25,399 nucleotides of DNA from Chloroflexota bacterium (GTDB taxonomy: Bacteria; Chloroflexota; Anaerolineae; Caldilineales; Caldilineaceae): NCBI GenBank assembly GCA_003577005.1, contig QEUW01000061.1, forward strand, positions 1 through 25,399, given 5' to 3'. The position numbers and the translations under genes were made by a program. Every line of letters begins with the position of its first letter. Position 1 is the first letter of the stretch. Of this stretch, positions 17,342 through 24,603 are shown piece by piece. The notes beneath the pieces are model-generated. The model made no database searches and was not told where the DNA came from. It saw only the letters and a list, made by a program, of their open reading frames with translations.

Positions 17342-17442
17342 CTTAGAGTCTATTTGAAAATTACGGTTGACCCAGAGGTGCATCGCACGTTTCACGTGCA
17401 ACGCACCCGGTGTGGGCGGCGAATATTCAAATGGACTCTTAG
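17342..17442. mobile_element. MITE-like element with terminal inverted repeats and 5-bp direct repeats
   Basis: CTTAG is repeated at both ends (17342-17346 and 17438-17442), as a target-site duplication would be. Inside it AGTCTATTTGAA (17347-17358) and the reverse complement of 17426-17437 (AGTCCATTTGAA) match at 11 of 12 positions. The centre is a near-perfect palindrome (17377-17390 against 17394-17407, 12 of 14). There is no coding capacity in about 100 bp. No transposase is nearby, so mobility would depend on a partner elsewhere. Confidence 0.5.
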
Positions 17443-17465
17443 AGCGACGCTGTTGGTTGTTTCGA

Positions 17466-18197
17466 CTATAGAATAGCAAGCTTCTCTTCTACCAACGACA
17501 GTAAAAAAGTGCGTTCTTGCTCACCGTCGAAAAGAACAGTGAGCGTCGTGTCACTTTCCTCTGCCCGGAGCGCGGTGATAACCCCTGGCCCAAACCGATC
17601 ATGGCGCACCCGTTGCCCGACAGCATAGGTGACCGTGCGAGCCCGCCGGCGTGGTGCTGGCTCGATCACAGTAGGTTGACTGGCTAAGCCAGCCTCGCGG
17701 TCGCGCCACCCTTCGGCGAGCGTGCCCATCATCTGTTCGGGAGTACGGGCCACACGGGCGCGCAGATCGGCAGTTGTGGTGCGCGCCCGGTTGAGCGCCG
17801 GCATCCATCGTTGTTTGTGGGGCGCCGGCTGGTCGCTCTGGGCCAGCGTACGGCTGGCGCGTGCCAACACCCGCAGCAAGTGATCCAACTGCTTCACCGG
17901 GTCCTCTTCAGGGTCGATCAGCACCAACTGGATGCCGTTGAGCCGGCATAGTTCTGCGCGGGTCTGGTCTCGTTGCTCTGTTTCAAGCACCTCCCAATCG
18001 CTCAAACGCCCCTGCCCTTTGGCGACTAGCCCCACAAAACGTACCGCTATCCCCGCCTCAGGGTAGAGCTTATCAAGTTTGAGCCGGCGACGCGTCGCTG
18101 GGTTGATCAACCACTCAGGGCTTACATTTTCCTGTTCGGTAAATCCCGCAAAAACACGGGCCAGGATCTCGCGCCAGGCAATGATGTTGTATGACAT
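17466..18197 (-). CDS. Degenerate nuclease-like domain fused to a PcrA/UvrD C-terminal (Tudor-like) domain
   Basis: This 243-residue protein has two recognisable parts. Residues about 28-98 (PEWLINPATRRRLKLDKLYPEAGIAV, then RDQTRAELCRLNGIQLVLID) follow the layout of a Vsr-like/PD-(D/E)xK domain that normally reads LDFYIPE..LAIEYDG..., then RD..K..LC...GI.LIRI. The catalytic E-x-D/K strand is replaced by AVRFVG (51-56), so nuclease activity looks lost. Residues about 190-240 (VGQRVRHDRFGPGVITAL.., LTVLFDGEQERTFLLSLVEEKL) match the C-terminal beta domain of PcrA/UvrD helicases, which contacts RNA polymerase. A basic linker joins them. Fold calls rest on pattern resemblance only. It may be a nucleic-acid- or polymerase-binding protein. 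Confidence 0.6.
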   Translation of the reverse strand: MSYNIIAWREILARVFAGFTEQENVSPEWLINPATRRRLKLDKLYPEAGIAVRFVGLVAKGQGRLSDWEVLETEQRDQTRAELCRLNGIQLVLIDPEEDPVKQLDHLLRVLARASRTLAQSDQPAPHKQRWMPALNRARTTTADLRARVARTPEQMMGTLAEGWRDREAGLASQPTVIEPAPRRRARTVTYAVGQRVRHDRFGPGVITALRAEESDTTLTVLFDGEQERTFLLSLVEEKLAIL

Positions 18198-18238
18198 AGG
18201 CGTATTTTAGTACATCTGTTCGGGCTGAGCAATTTTTT

Positions 18239-18285
18239 GATGAGTGATGGATGATAAGTGAGCTTAAGAGCAGCCATCACTCATC
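18239..18285. repeat. 12-bp perfect inverted repeat between genes
   Basis: GATGAGTGATGG (18239-18250) and CCATCACTCATC (18274-18285) flank a 23-nt spacer with more GATGATAAGTGA-like units. On the minus strand it follows cofE, but the bases after it are A-rich rather than T-rich, so a standard terminator is not supported. Confidence 0.65.
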
Positions 18286-18292
18286 CCCCCCA

Positions 18293-19054
18293 CTATCGAA
18301 ACGCATCCGTAGCCGGGTCGCGCTGGATCATGCGCGCCGGCGCCGGCGCGGCGGGCGGTAAGGAATAGCCGCGCACGACGACCACAGGCCGGCCCTCATC
18401 GCTCTGCCCCATGAGCAGAGTGGCTGCGGCTGCCAGTTCATCGGCAATACATTCTTCGCTGCTCTGCAAGGAATAGCCAAACAGATCTTGCCGCCCCCGT
18501 TGATCCCAGACCGGTGGCAACCCGGCACAGCCGATGGCGACACCCACGGTCCCCACGCGCCAGGCGCGGCCGTGGCTGTCGTTGATAATGATCGCCGGGG
18601 CCACCCCAGTACGTTGCTCGATAGCTGCCCGCAATCTGGCGGCGCTGGCGTCGGCATCTGCCGGCAACAGCGCCAGGTACTCGGCACCATCGGGCCCCGG
18701 TTCGATATTGCTGCGGTCTACACCGGCATTGGCGCAGACCCAGCCGCTTCGTTGTTCCACCACAAAAAGATGGCGGCGCATGCGCAGAACACTCCGGCTA
18801 TCGTCGAGGATCACCTGGATGATGCGCGGGTCCTTGCCCACTACGTCGGCAATTTCCCTGGCTTTGGCGCCGGGCGTCACATCGCCCAGCCGCACCAGCC
18901 GGCCTTCGGCTTTACTGACGACTTTTTGGGCGATTACCAGGATGTCACCCGGTTGGATCTGATCACCGGTTGCGGCAAGACCAGCGCAAATCAGGGCGGC
19001 CAGGTCGTCGCCAGGCTGAATCAACGGCAGATTAGGGATGGCAAAGAGATGCAT
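18293..19054 (-). CDS. cofE: Coenzyme F420-0:L-glutamate ligase (CofE)
   Basis: CofE adds glutamates to F420-0 in a GTP-dependent reaction in the cytoplasm, which matures the redox cofactor F420. The 253-residue length is normal for the stand-alone enzyme (not the FbiB fusion). Conserved segments include PGDILVIAQKVVSKAEGR (about 36-52), NAGVDRSNIE (about 109-118), DSHGRAWRVGTVGVAIG (about 159-175), and the block around RGRQDLFGYSLQ that follows. These hold the metal and GTP sites in the family. It starts 6 nt after the stop of the ATPase-wHTH gene, so the two are almost certainly one transcript. It is the only F420 gene in the window. Confidence 0.92.
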   Translation of the reverse strand: MHLFAIPNLPLIQPGDDLAALICAGLAATGDQIQPGDILVIAQKVVSKAEGRLVRLGDVTPGAKAREIADVVGKDPRIIQVILDDSRSVLRMRRHLFVVEQRSGWVCANAGVDRSNIEPGPDGAEYLALLPADADASAARLRAAIEQRTGVAPAIIINDSHGRAWRVGTVGVAIGCAGLPPVWDQRGRQDLFGYSLQSSEECIADELAAAATLLMGQSDEGRPVVVVRGYSLPPAAPAPARMIQRDPATDAFR

Positions 19055-19060
19055 AAGTGT

Positions 19061-20431
19061 TCACCGAGAAAAGTTTGTGGAAGATGAAGCAGGTACAAAA
19101 CGGTAACCGCGGCCCCGTTCGTTTTTAATTTCGCCGATGGGTGGCGCCTGCTGTTCCAACTGGAGACGCAGACGGCGGATCGCCTCTTGCACTCGCCGGG
19201 TCGAGGCGTTGGGCCGGCGCCAGACATCGGCCAGCAACTGGTCGGTCGAGACCAATGTCTGGCTGTGTTGTTCGAAATAGCGCAACAACGATGCTTCGAT
19301 CTTGGTCAGGTTCTGATAGACCGCCGGGTCCACTGTTGGAGCGGAGTCAGCGCTCTTGACCGCAGGTGTGGGCAGCGCGGTATGGTTCAAAAAATCAAGC
19401 AAGAGCGGCGAATAGATTGTGTACACCGGCCCGCGGTCACCCCAATGATAGGCAACCAATGCCTGGTTGAAGAGCCAGTTGAGCGCCGGCAGCCATTCTC
19501 TCGGCGTCTCATCGGGCGGCAGGGGGCCGCGCCGCAAACGTTCTACTAGCGCGGTCATCACGGCCGGACCAATCGTAGCCGGCGGCTCGGCTAGAAGATG
19601 CCACTGGGTCAGAAAGAGCGGCCGGCCATGCTCAGCCAGCCGTAGCTGCAAGAAGGGCAGGTGTTCCTTCCGCCACTCCTGAATTGCCGGCAATCCCAGC
19701 TGCATCTCCGCCAGGCATTCTCCTACTTTGTCCAACAAATAGGGGTGGCGACCGGTGCAGGCGAGCAATGCGGTGCGCACTGCTGCGGCCATCTTGACGC
19801 CCTGATGTTGGTGTGCGAGCCAGCTGGTGGCTGTATCCTCTTCTATCAGCCCCAAGAAGAGTTGCGTCATGTTGCTGATCAGGCGGGAAACAGCGCGGCC
19901 GCTATTGACATCGTAGAGCGGCTTGCACGTTGTCAGAATCACGACGGCTAGGGTGTTCAGTATACTCAGTGCGGTGCAGAGATCAGGTGTACAGGGATCA
20001 GTGGCCAGCAAATGGTCAAAGTTATCCAACAAGAAGATGGATCGCTGCCCCTGTGTGCGCCGCTCGCGCACTAGAGTCGTCAAGAGCTGACGCCACTGGG
20101 GCGGAGAACCATCGGTGAGAGACCCAACGGCGCCGGCCGGGTCTGCCAGATGGGTGAGGGTGGTGTAGAGCCGAGACCAAAGCTCCTCCGGTTTCTCAAG
20201 GAGGGTGCAATCGAGATAGACAGGCGTCAACCTCCCTTCTGCCGCAGCCGGGGCTCGGGCCTGATTGGTATTCTGCCGGAAACACGAGGCCAGGTGATGC
20301 AGCAAAGCACTCTTGCCGGTCATGCGGGCGCCGACGATGGCAAATCCGGCTGGAGGTTCTGTTTGTGTACTTTCTGTGAGCCGTTCCACAATTATGTGAC
20401 GGCCAAAAAATGGAGCTTTGTCGGTTGCCAT
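19061..20431 (-). CDS. ATPase with C-terminal OmpR-type winged helix domain
   Basis: This 456-residue protein starts FFGRHIIVERL. Its NTPase domain has Walker A GARMTGKS (34-41) and Walker B FLLDNFD (133-139). A helical middle region follows. The last part (about 374-448) is a winged helix of the OmpR/PhoB C-terminal type: LTKIEASLLRYFEQ, then STDQLLADVWRR, then RRVQEAIRRLRLQL and GRGYRFVP. The order NTPase-then-wHTH suggests an ATP-dependent DNA-binding regulator or sensor (AAA/STAND-like). The downstream cofE is only 6 nt away, so it may control or accompany F420 synthesis. A direct repeat (TCCACAAA twice, 10 bp apart) sits 9 bp upstream of its ATG. Confidence 0.85.
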   Translation of the reverse strand: MATDKAPFFGRHIIVERLTESTQTEPPAGFAIVGARMTGKSALLHHLASCFRQNTNQARAPAAAEGRLTPVYLDCTLLEKPEELWSRLYTTLTHLADPAGAVGSLTDGSPPQWRQLLTTLVRERRTQGQRSIFLLDNFDHLLATDPCTPDLCTALSILNTLAVVILTTCKPLYDVNSGRAVSRLISNMTQLFLGLIEEDTATSWLAHQHQGVKMAAAVRTALLACTGRHPYLLDKVGECLAEMQLGLPAIQEWRKEHLPFLQLRLAEHGRPLFLTQWHLLAEPPATIGPAVMTALVERLRRGPLPPDETPREWLPALNWLFNQALVAYHWGDRGPVYTIYSPLLLDFLNHTALPTPAVKSADSAPTVDPAVYQNLTKIEASLLRYFEQHSQTLVSTDQLLADVWRRPNASTRRVQEAIRRLRLQLEQQAPPIGEIKNERGRGYRFVPASSSTNFSR

Positions 20432-21203
20432 TGACTAAATCCACAAATTTCCACAAACGAACAGCGGATAGCATCTGTATCTTTGAAAAAATCCTCAGTA
20501 TTATGTGATTATCTAGCTGAATTGTAGCTTGTGTATGTGTATTGTGTGATAAATATGTATATTCTGTGTATTGGTTGGCAGTCTCTCACATCTTATGTGG
20601 CTAAACTGTGGATCTTTTCTGCGGCGAATCACTGGCAAACAGCCGGTCGCCAGGGTGACTAGCTTCCGTCGAACAACATTTGCAACAAATGACGCATTCA
20701 TTTCCTCGACTATTGGCTGTTGCTTTCGTACAAAATGAATGCTACCTTGGTTCCGTGTTTCTGTCCTCTGTTGGTGGTAGAGTCTGGAAATCCGCAGGGA
20801 GTGGCCGGTTGCCGCCGAGCGTATGTGCTACTATCAAACTCACACAAATATACAACATGAAACGCACAAAAGGCAAAATCATCTGATCCACATCTGGATA
20901 CACATGAGTTGCGTACAGGTCAGGGTGCTCCAGGTTGGAACGTTAACTGGGACCATTTGTTGCGTACAGTGAGTGTCGGTGAGTGGTACTTATCGCGCCG
21001 CCCTACCTTCTCTTGTGCCACATCCCGCGTACGATCGTGCTACGTAGTCCGCACAGCGGCTATTTGCGCAACGTCAGTAAAGCGCAACGCTCCGATTCCT
21101 GCTAAAGTCCAGTGCAGTTGAACCCTACATTGCCGCCCTGTCTCTACCCCCGACACAAATTCGCTGGTTCTATATTCAACCAAACCTGCGGAAAGGAGTT
21201 CGT
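20432..21203. other. Gene-poor region upstream of two divergent transcripts
   Basis: About 770 bp without a supported gene. The part near 20500-20570 is TA/TG-rich. It contains the TCCACAAA repeats (20440-20457), a small hairpin CATTTG-CAA-CAAATG near 20678-20693, a direct repeat GTTGCGTACAG (20908-20918 and 20959-20969), and two close GCGCAACG units near 21066-21090. Short open frames on both strands have no recognisable product. Confidence 0.5.
20440..20457. promoter_or_regulatory. Direct repeat upstream of the ATPase-wHTH gene, possible operator
   Basis: TCCACAAA occurs at 20440-20447 and 20450-20457, exactly one helical turn apart, 9-26 bp before the gene's ATG. Such spacing suits a wHTH protein; self-regulation is an inference. 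Confidence 0.35.
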
Positions 21204-21839
21204 ATGTCTCATCCGTCTGTAAGTGCGCGGCCACGGCCCGTGAGGCGGGCTGTTCGCACCCGAGTGGTAGCGTTGGTCTTACTGGCTGCGCTGCTCCTCG
21301 CCACTATCAGCACCTTCGCTGTCGCCCAGTCAACCAACTGCTCCAATCTGGTTGCCGATGGCGGTTTCGAGAGCGGCAGTGGGTGGCAGAGCGCCACCAA
21401 TGGCAGCTACACGTTGTTAAGTGATTTCAATGCCCGCAGCGGCGCCAAAGCAGCCCAGCTGGCAGGGGTAGATGGCGCCAGTGACCAGTTGTCGATTCCG
21501 CTGGCGCTTCCTGCCGACAAACCATCGGTCTCGTTGAGTTTCTGGTGGCAGGTACAGAGTGAGGAGCACAGCGGCGAGTTTGACGGCCTCTCGGTGATCG
21601 CTGCCGATGCGGCAGGGAACCCCATGCACTCGCTCCTGACGTTGGGAAGCGACAGCACAGCCACCCAGTGGCAACAGAGTGTCGTCGATCTGAGCGCCTA
21701 TAGTGGCCAAGCCATCCAGCTCAAGTTTGTCGCCCAGACTGACAACTCGCTGGTAACTGACTTTTTTATCGACGATGTAGCGGTCACAGCCTGTGGCGCC
21801 GCTGCCTATCAGGTCTTCTTGCCGGTGACGCAGCGCTAG
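21204..21839 (+). CDS. Small secreted protein with a carbohydrate-binding-like beta domain and FLP tail
   Basis: The 211-residue product has an Arg-rich start, a hydrophobic core (about 21-40), and a signal peptidase site after AVA (41). The mature part begins with NLVADGGFESGSGW, the opening seen in many CBM/MAM-like jelly-roll domains, and ends with LVTDFFIDDVAVTAC, the closing strand of the same type. Cys46 and the Cys in VTAC may pair. The C-terminus is AYQVFLPVTQR, like the subtilisin's TLFLPLVRN. A strong AAAGGAG lies 5 nt before the ATG. The DUF5666 gene starts 12 nt after its stop, so they are co-transcribed. Binding specificity cannot be read. Confidence 0.82.
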   Translation: MSHPSVSARPRPVRRAVRTRVVALVLLAALLLATISTFAVAQSTNCSNLVADGGFESGSGWQSATNGSYTLLSDFNARSGAKAAQLAGVDGASDQLSIPLALPADKPSVSLSFWWQVQSEEHSGEFDGLSVIAADAAGNPMHSLLTLGSDSTATQWQQSVVDLSAYSGQAIQLKFVAQTDNSLVTDFFIDDVAVTACGAAAYQVFLPVTQR

Positions 21840-21851
21840 GAGAATGCCAAG

Positions 21852-24083
21852 ATGAATCAGACAAACATTTCCCAACGCGCCTCGCGCCAGCCACAACAGC
21901 GGCCGGCGTCGCCCGTCATCCGCAGTCAGCCTGGTCTCTTCATCCTCTTCTTCTTGTTGATAGCCGGCCTCAGCATGGTTGCTGCGCCCGGTGTCACCTG
22001 GGCCAACTTTGGTACTGTGCCGCCCTTGCCAGAAGTTCCGCCAACGATTTTGGTCGGCCCAGTGGACCACGTCTCGGACGATGGCGCCTTGATCACGGTG
22101 GCCGGCGTGGCGGTCAGGCGCGGCACCGACACCCGCATCGATGAACGCGTCGGGCCGCTCGTGGTAGGAAGCTGGGCGCGCGTCTACGGCTATGGCGAAG
22201 ACAGTGAGGAGGGCGTTCTGCAGGCCGTGCGTATCAAGGTTCTGCCCCGCCTGCCGTTGGTCAAATTGATCGGCCCGCTTGATACGCTGAATGAGACAGA
22301 ACTTACCGTCGATGGGATCTTGGTCCTGCGTTCGGCAACGACGCTCGTCGCTGGCAACCCCGTGGCGGGCGAAGACAGGGTAAGCGTACGCGCCGCTATC
22401 CAGAGTGATGGGAGACTGCTGGCGCTGCATGTGGTCAAGATCAACCCCATCCGGGATGATGACGACGACGATGACACCGATGAGGATCGCCCCGGCCATA
22501 CCCACCTTACCGGCGTGATCAACAGTATGCCGGAGAACGGTCTGCGCGGTACGTGGAACGTCAGCGGGATCGAGGTCGAAGTGACAGATGATACCAAGCT
22601 TCGCGCCCGCGTCGGTCTGCTCGTAGAGGGCGGATGGGTCAAGATCAAAGGCCAGGCGCGCGATGGCAAGATCATTGCTGACCATCTACATACGACACGT
22701 ACCAAGCACTTCCTCCACCTCACGGGCAACCTGACGAGCATCACGCAGAACGATACCGAGAATACCGTCACGGTCGACGGGATCACCGTCAACCTGAGCC
22801 CAACTGCCAAGATTCAGGGCAACCCGCAGCCGGGGAACCGGGTCAAGGTCAAGGGGCTGGACGAAGCAGGTTCCTTCCTGGCTGTGCTGGTGCAGGCACG
22901 GGGTAGGCGCGATGGGCCGCCGCCATTAGAGACGCCGGGGCTGGTTGTCCGCTTTACCGGTGTCGTAGACGAACTGCCTCCCACCGGTTTCTACGGGCAG
23001 TGGAAGATCGCCGGCAATCCGGTCACCGTTCCGCCGGGAGCCTTTATCGACGAACACAAGGGCTCGGTAGCCGAAGGCGCCTTTGTCGAAGTGACTGCGC
23101 TGTTGGGGCCAAACGGTTCGCTGACTGCTGTGCTGATCGCGGTGACGCGCAGCGCCAATGGCGATGACAACGACGATGACCGCGGCGAATGGGTGGAGTT
23201 CCACGGTACTATCGACAGTCTGCCCAGTGAAAACGGAGAGACATTGATCGGCGAATGGACGGTCGACGGCAAGCATGTGCAGGTGAGCGACCAGACTGAG
23301 ATCAAGCTCAACGGCCAGACGGTGGCTCTGGGCAAGAAGGTGAAGGTTGCCGGCTGGCGCCAGGATGATGACAGTGTGCGCGCTGCCCAGATCGAACTGG
23401 TGGAAGAGCGCGGCCGCTATACTCGTTTCGCCGGTGTGATTCAGTCGTTGCCCGAAAATACGCTCATGGGCGAATGGGAGATCGATGGCTGGAGAGTGAT
23501 GGTCAGCGAGGCGACCGAACTCAAGGATCGTCACGGCGACTTTGCTGTCGGCCAACGGGTCAAGGTCCACGGCCGCGAACAGGGTGGTGTCGTCCAGGCC
23601 GAGAAGATCGAGGTGTTGCCGGCGCCCGAGGTCCGCTACAGTGGCCGGATCATCTCCTTCCCGCCCGGGCTGACCGGGGAATGGATGGTCGGTACCAAGA
23701 AAGTGATCGCCAACGACCAGACCGAATTCAAACAGGACCACGGCGCCTTTGCTGAAGGATTGCTGGTCAAGGTGAAGGGACGTCTCCAGGGTGATGGCAG
23801 CATCCTCGCCAACAAGATCGAGGTCTTGCCCCTGCCCAAGATCGAACACCGCGGCGAAATTCTCGAGTTGCCGGCGGACGGGAATCTGGTGGGTTTGTGG
23901 CGGATCGGCCGGTACGTCTTCGACGTGACGAGCAACACCGAACTGGAAGATGACCTTGATGAGTATGCGCTAGGCGTTACGGTCAAGGCGAAGGGACGTC
24001 AGCGAGCGGACGGTGTGGTCGTCGCCGAAGAGATTGAGATCGCGTCGCATAGACACCACCATGACGACGATGATGGGGATTGA
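21852..24083 (+). CDS. Secreted protein with nine DUF5666 repeats and a His/Asp tail
   Basis: This 743-residue protein has a signal segment (about 28-50, cleavage likely after TWA, 51). Nine beta-rich repeats follow, at about 66-131, 136-198, 217-281, 288-350, 366-432, 447-518, 524-589, 594-659 and 664-731. Each follows F.G.I.SLP....GEW.VDG..V.V...TE......G..VKVKGR...DG...A..IEVLP, the DUF5666 pattern. Poly-Asp linkers occur at 201-213 and 437-444. The end is SHRHHHDDDDGD, which would bind divalent metal. DUF5666 proteins are extracytoplasmic and of unknown function. The Shine-Dalgarno GGAG overlaps the preceding gene's stop, which is consistent with coupled translation. Confidence 0.9.
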   Translation: MNQTNISQRASRQPQQRPASPVIRSQPGLFILFFLLIAGLSMVAAPGVTWANFGTVPPLPEVPPTILVGPVDHVSDDGALITVAGVAVRRGTDTRIDERVGPLVVGSWARVYGYGEDSEEGVLQAVRIKVLPRLPLVKLIGPLDTLNETELTVDGILVLRSATTLVAGNPVAGEDRVSVRAAIQSDGRLLALHVVKINPIRDDDDDDDTDEDRPGHTHLTGVINSMPENGLRGTWNVSGIEVEVTDDTKLRARVGLLVEGGWVKIKGQARDGKIIADHLHTTRTKHFLHLTGNLTSITQNDTENTVTVDGITVNLSPTAKIQGNPQPGNRVKVKGLDEAGSFLAVLVQARGRRDGPPPLETPGLVVRFTGVVDELPPTGFYGQWKIAGNPVTVPPGAFIDEHKGSVAEGAFVEVTALLGPNGSLTAVLIAVTRSANGDDNDDDRGEWVEFHGTIDSLPSENGETLIGEWTVDGKHVQVSDQTEIKLNGQTVALGKKVKVAGWRQDDDSVRAAQIELVEERGRYTRFAGVIQSLPENTLMGEWEIDGWRVMVSEATELKDRHGDFAVGQRVKVHGREQGGVVQAEKIEVLPAPEVRYSGRIISFPPGLTGEWMVGTKKVIANDQTEFKQDHGAFAEGLLVKVKGRLQGDGSILANKIEVLPLPKIEHRGEILELPADGNLVGLWRIGRYVFDVTSNTELEDDLDEYALGVTVKAKGRQRADGVVVAEEIEIASHRHHHDDDDGD

Positions 24084-24165
24084 CAAGTGACGGACAATTG
24101 CTGTCCATCCTCAAAGAGAGCTGCAGTATCTAAGTTCTGTTGACATTTCGAAGCGTCGCGCTACT

Positions 24166-24231
24166 GCCCTCCGGGAGGTGTCCAATGCTGTTCACGAACC
24201 GTGAACCCTTTCCAGACACCTCCCGGAGGGC
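24166..24231. repeat. 17-bp perfect inverted repeat enclosing a second hairpin
   Basis: Arms 24166-24182 (GCCCTCCGGGAGGTGTC) and 24215-24231 are exact reverse complements. Inside, GTTCACG (24190-24196) and CGTGAAC (24200-24206) form a 7-bp hairpin. It lies 83 bp after the DUF5666 stop. No T-run follows, so it may be a processing or stabilising element rather than an intrinsic terminator. Confidence 0.8.
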
Positions 24232-24361
24232 GACTTGCAAACGTTAATCGATGAACCCCCTTGCTTGACCCCATCTTGAGAGTAACGCCTCGTCCACCTC
24301 TGTCAACTTTCTGACTCAAAGTTTGCGGATTGCCCGGGTGTGCCCGAAATTTTCGCGCCCC

Positions 24362-24431
24362 AGGTGGCTGTCACTGGGCGCCGTAGCTCGACCTCTTTGC
24401 CGTACACGCTGGCGCCCAGTGACAGCCACCT
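24362..24431. repeat. 21-bp perfect inverted repeat
   Basis: Arms 24362-24382 (contains GTGGCTGTCACTGGGCGCC) and 24411-24431 are exact reverse complements across 28 nt. The short span and long perfect arms resemble REP/MITE-like palindromes. No coding frame is supported. Confidence 0.8.
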
Positions 24432-24455
24432 CCTCGTCCCTTTTGCTGGACACAC

Positions 24456-24567
24456 CGCGATTGCCAGGGCAATCGCGAACCTGCTTTCCCACACCTGGCG
24501 TAGGTCATCGCCTCCGGCGTGACATCCATCGTGGCCCAGTGTGTATCTCGTAAGTTCGCGATTGCCC
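24456..24567. repeat. Inverted copies of CGCGATTGCC
   Basis: CGCGATTGCC (24456-24465) and GGCAATCGCG (24468-24477) form a 10-bp hairpin with a two-base loop. A 14-bp stretch GGGCAATCGCGAAC (24467-24480) is repeated in exact reverse complement at 24554-24567. So three CGCGATTGCC units occur within about 110 bp, just before the promoter at 24575. Confidence 0.8.
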
Positions 24568-24574
24568 TGTTTCA

Positions 24575-24603
24575 TTGCAAAGTTTGGCAATCAGTGATAA
24601 TAT
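24575..24603 (+). promoter_or_regulatory. Sigma-70-like promoter before the potassium transporter leader
   Basis: TTGCAA (24575-24580), a 17-bp spacer and TAATAT (24598-24603), with a TG one base upstream of the -10, make a good housekeeping promoter. ATTGC-N8-GCAAT (24574-24591) overlaps its -35 and spacer and could be an operator. Confidence 0.55.

Noticed and set aside
18239..18285. Intrinsic terminator for cofE
   Set aside because: The 12-bp stem is good but the sequence after it on the minus strand is A-rich, so only a repeat is reported.
21417..22685. Minus-strand open frame of about 420 codons across the secreted pair
   Set aside because: It is the antisense of the signal-peptide protein and the first DUF5666 repeats, has no ribosome binding site, and its translation resembles no family.
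22926..23849. Minus-strand open frame antisense to DUF5666 repeats
   Set aside because: The periodic pattern in its translation simply mirrors the repeats of the real gene.
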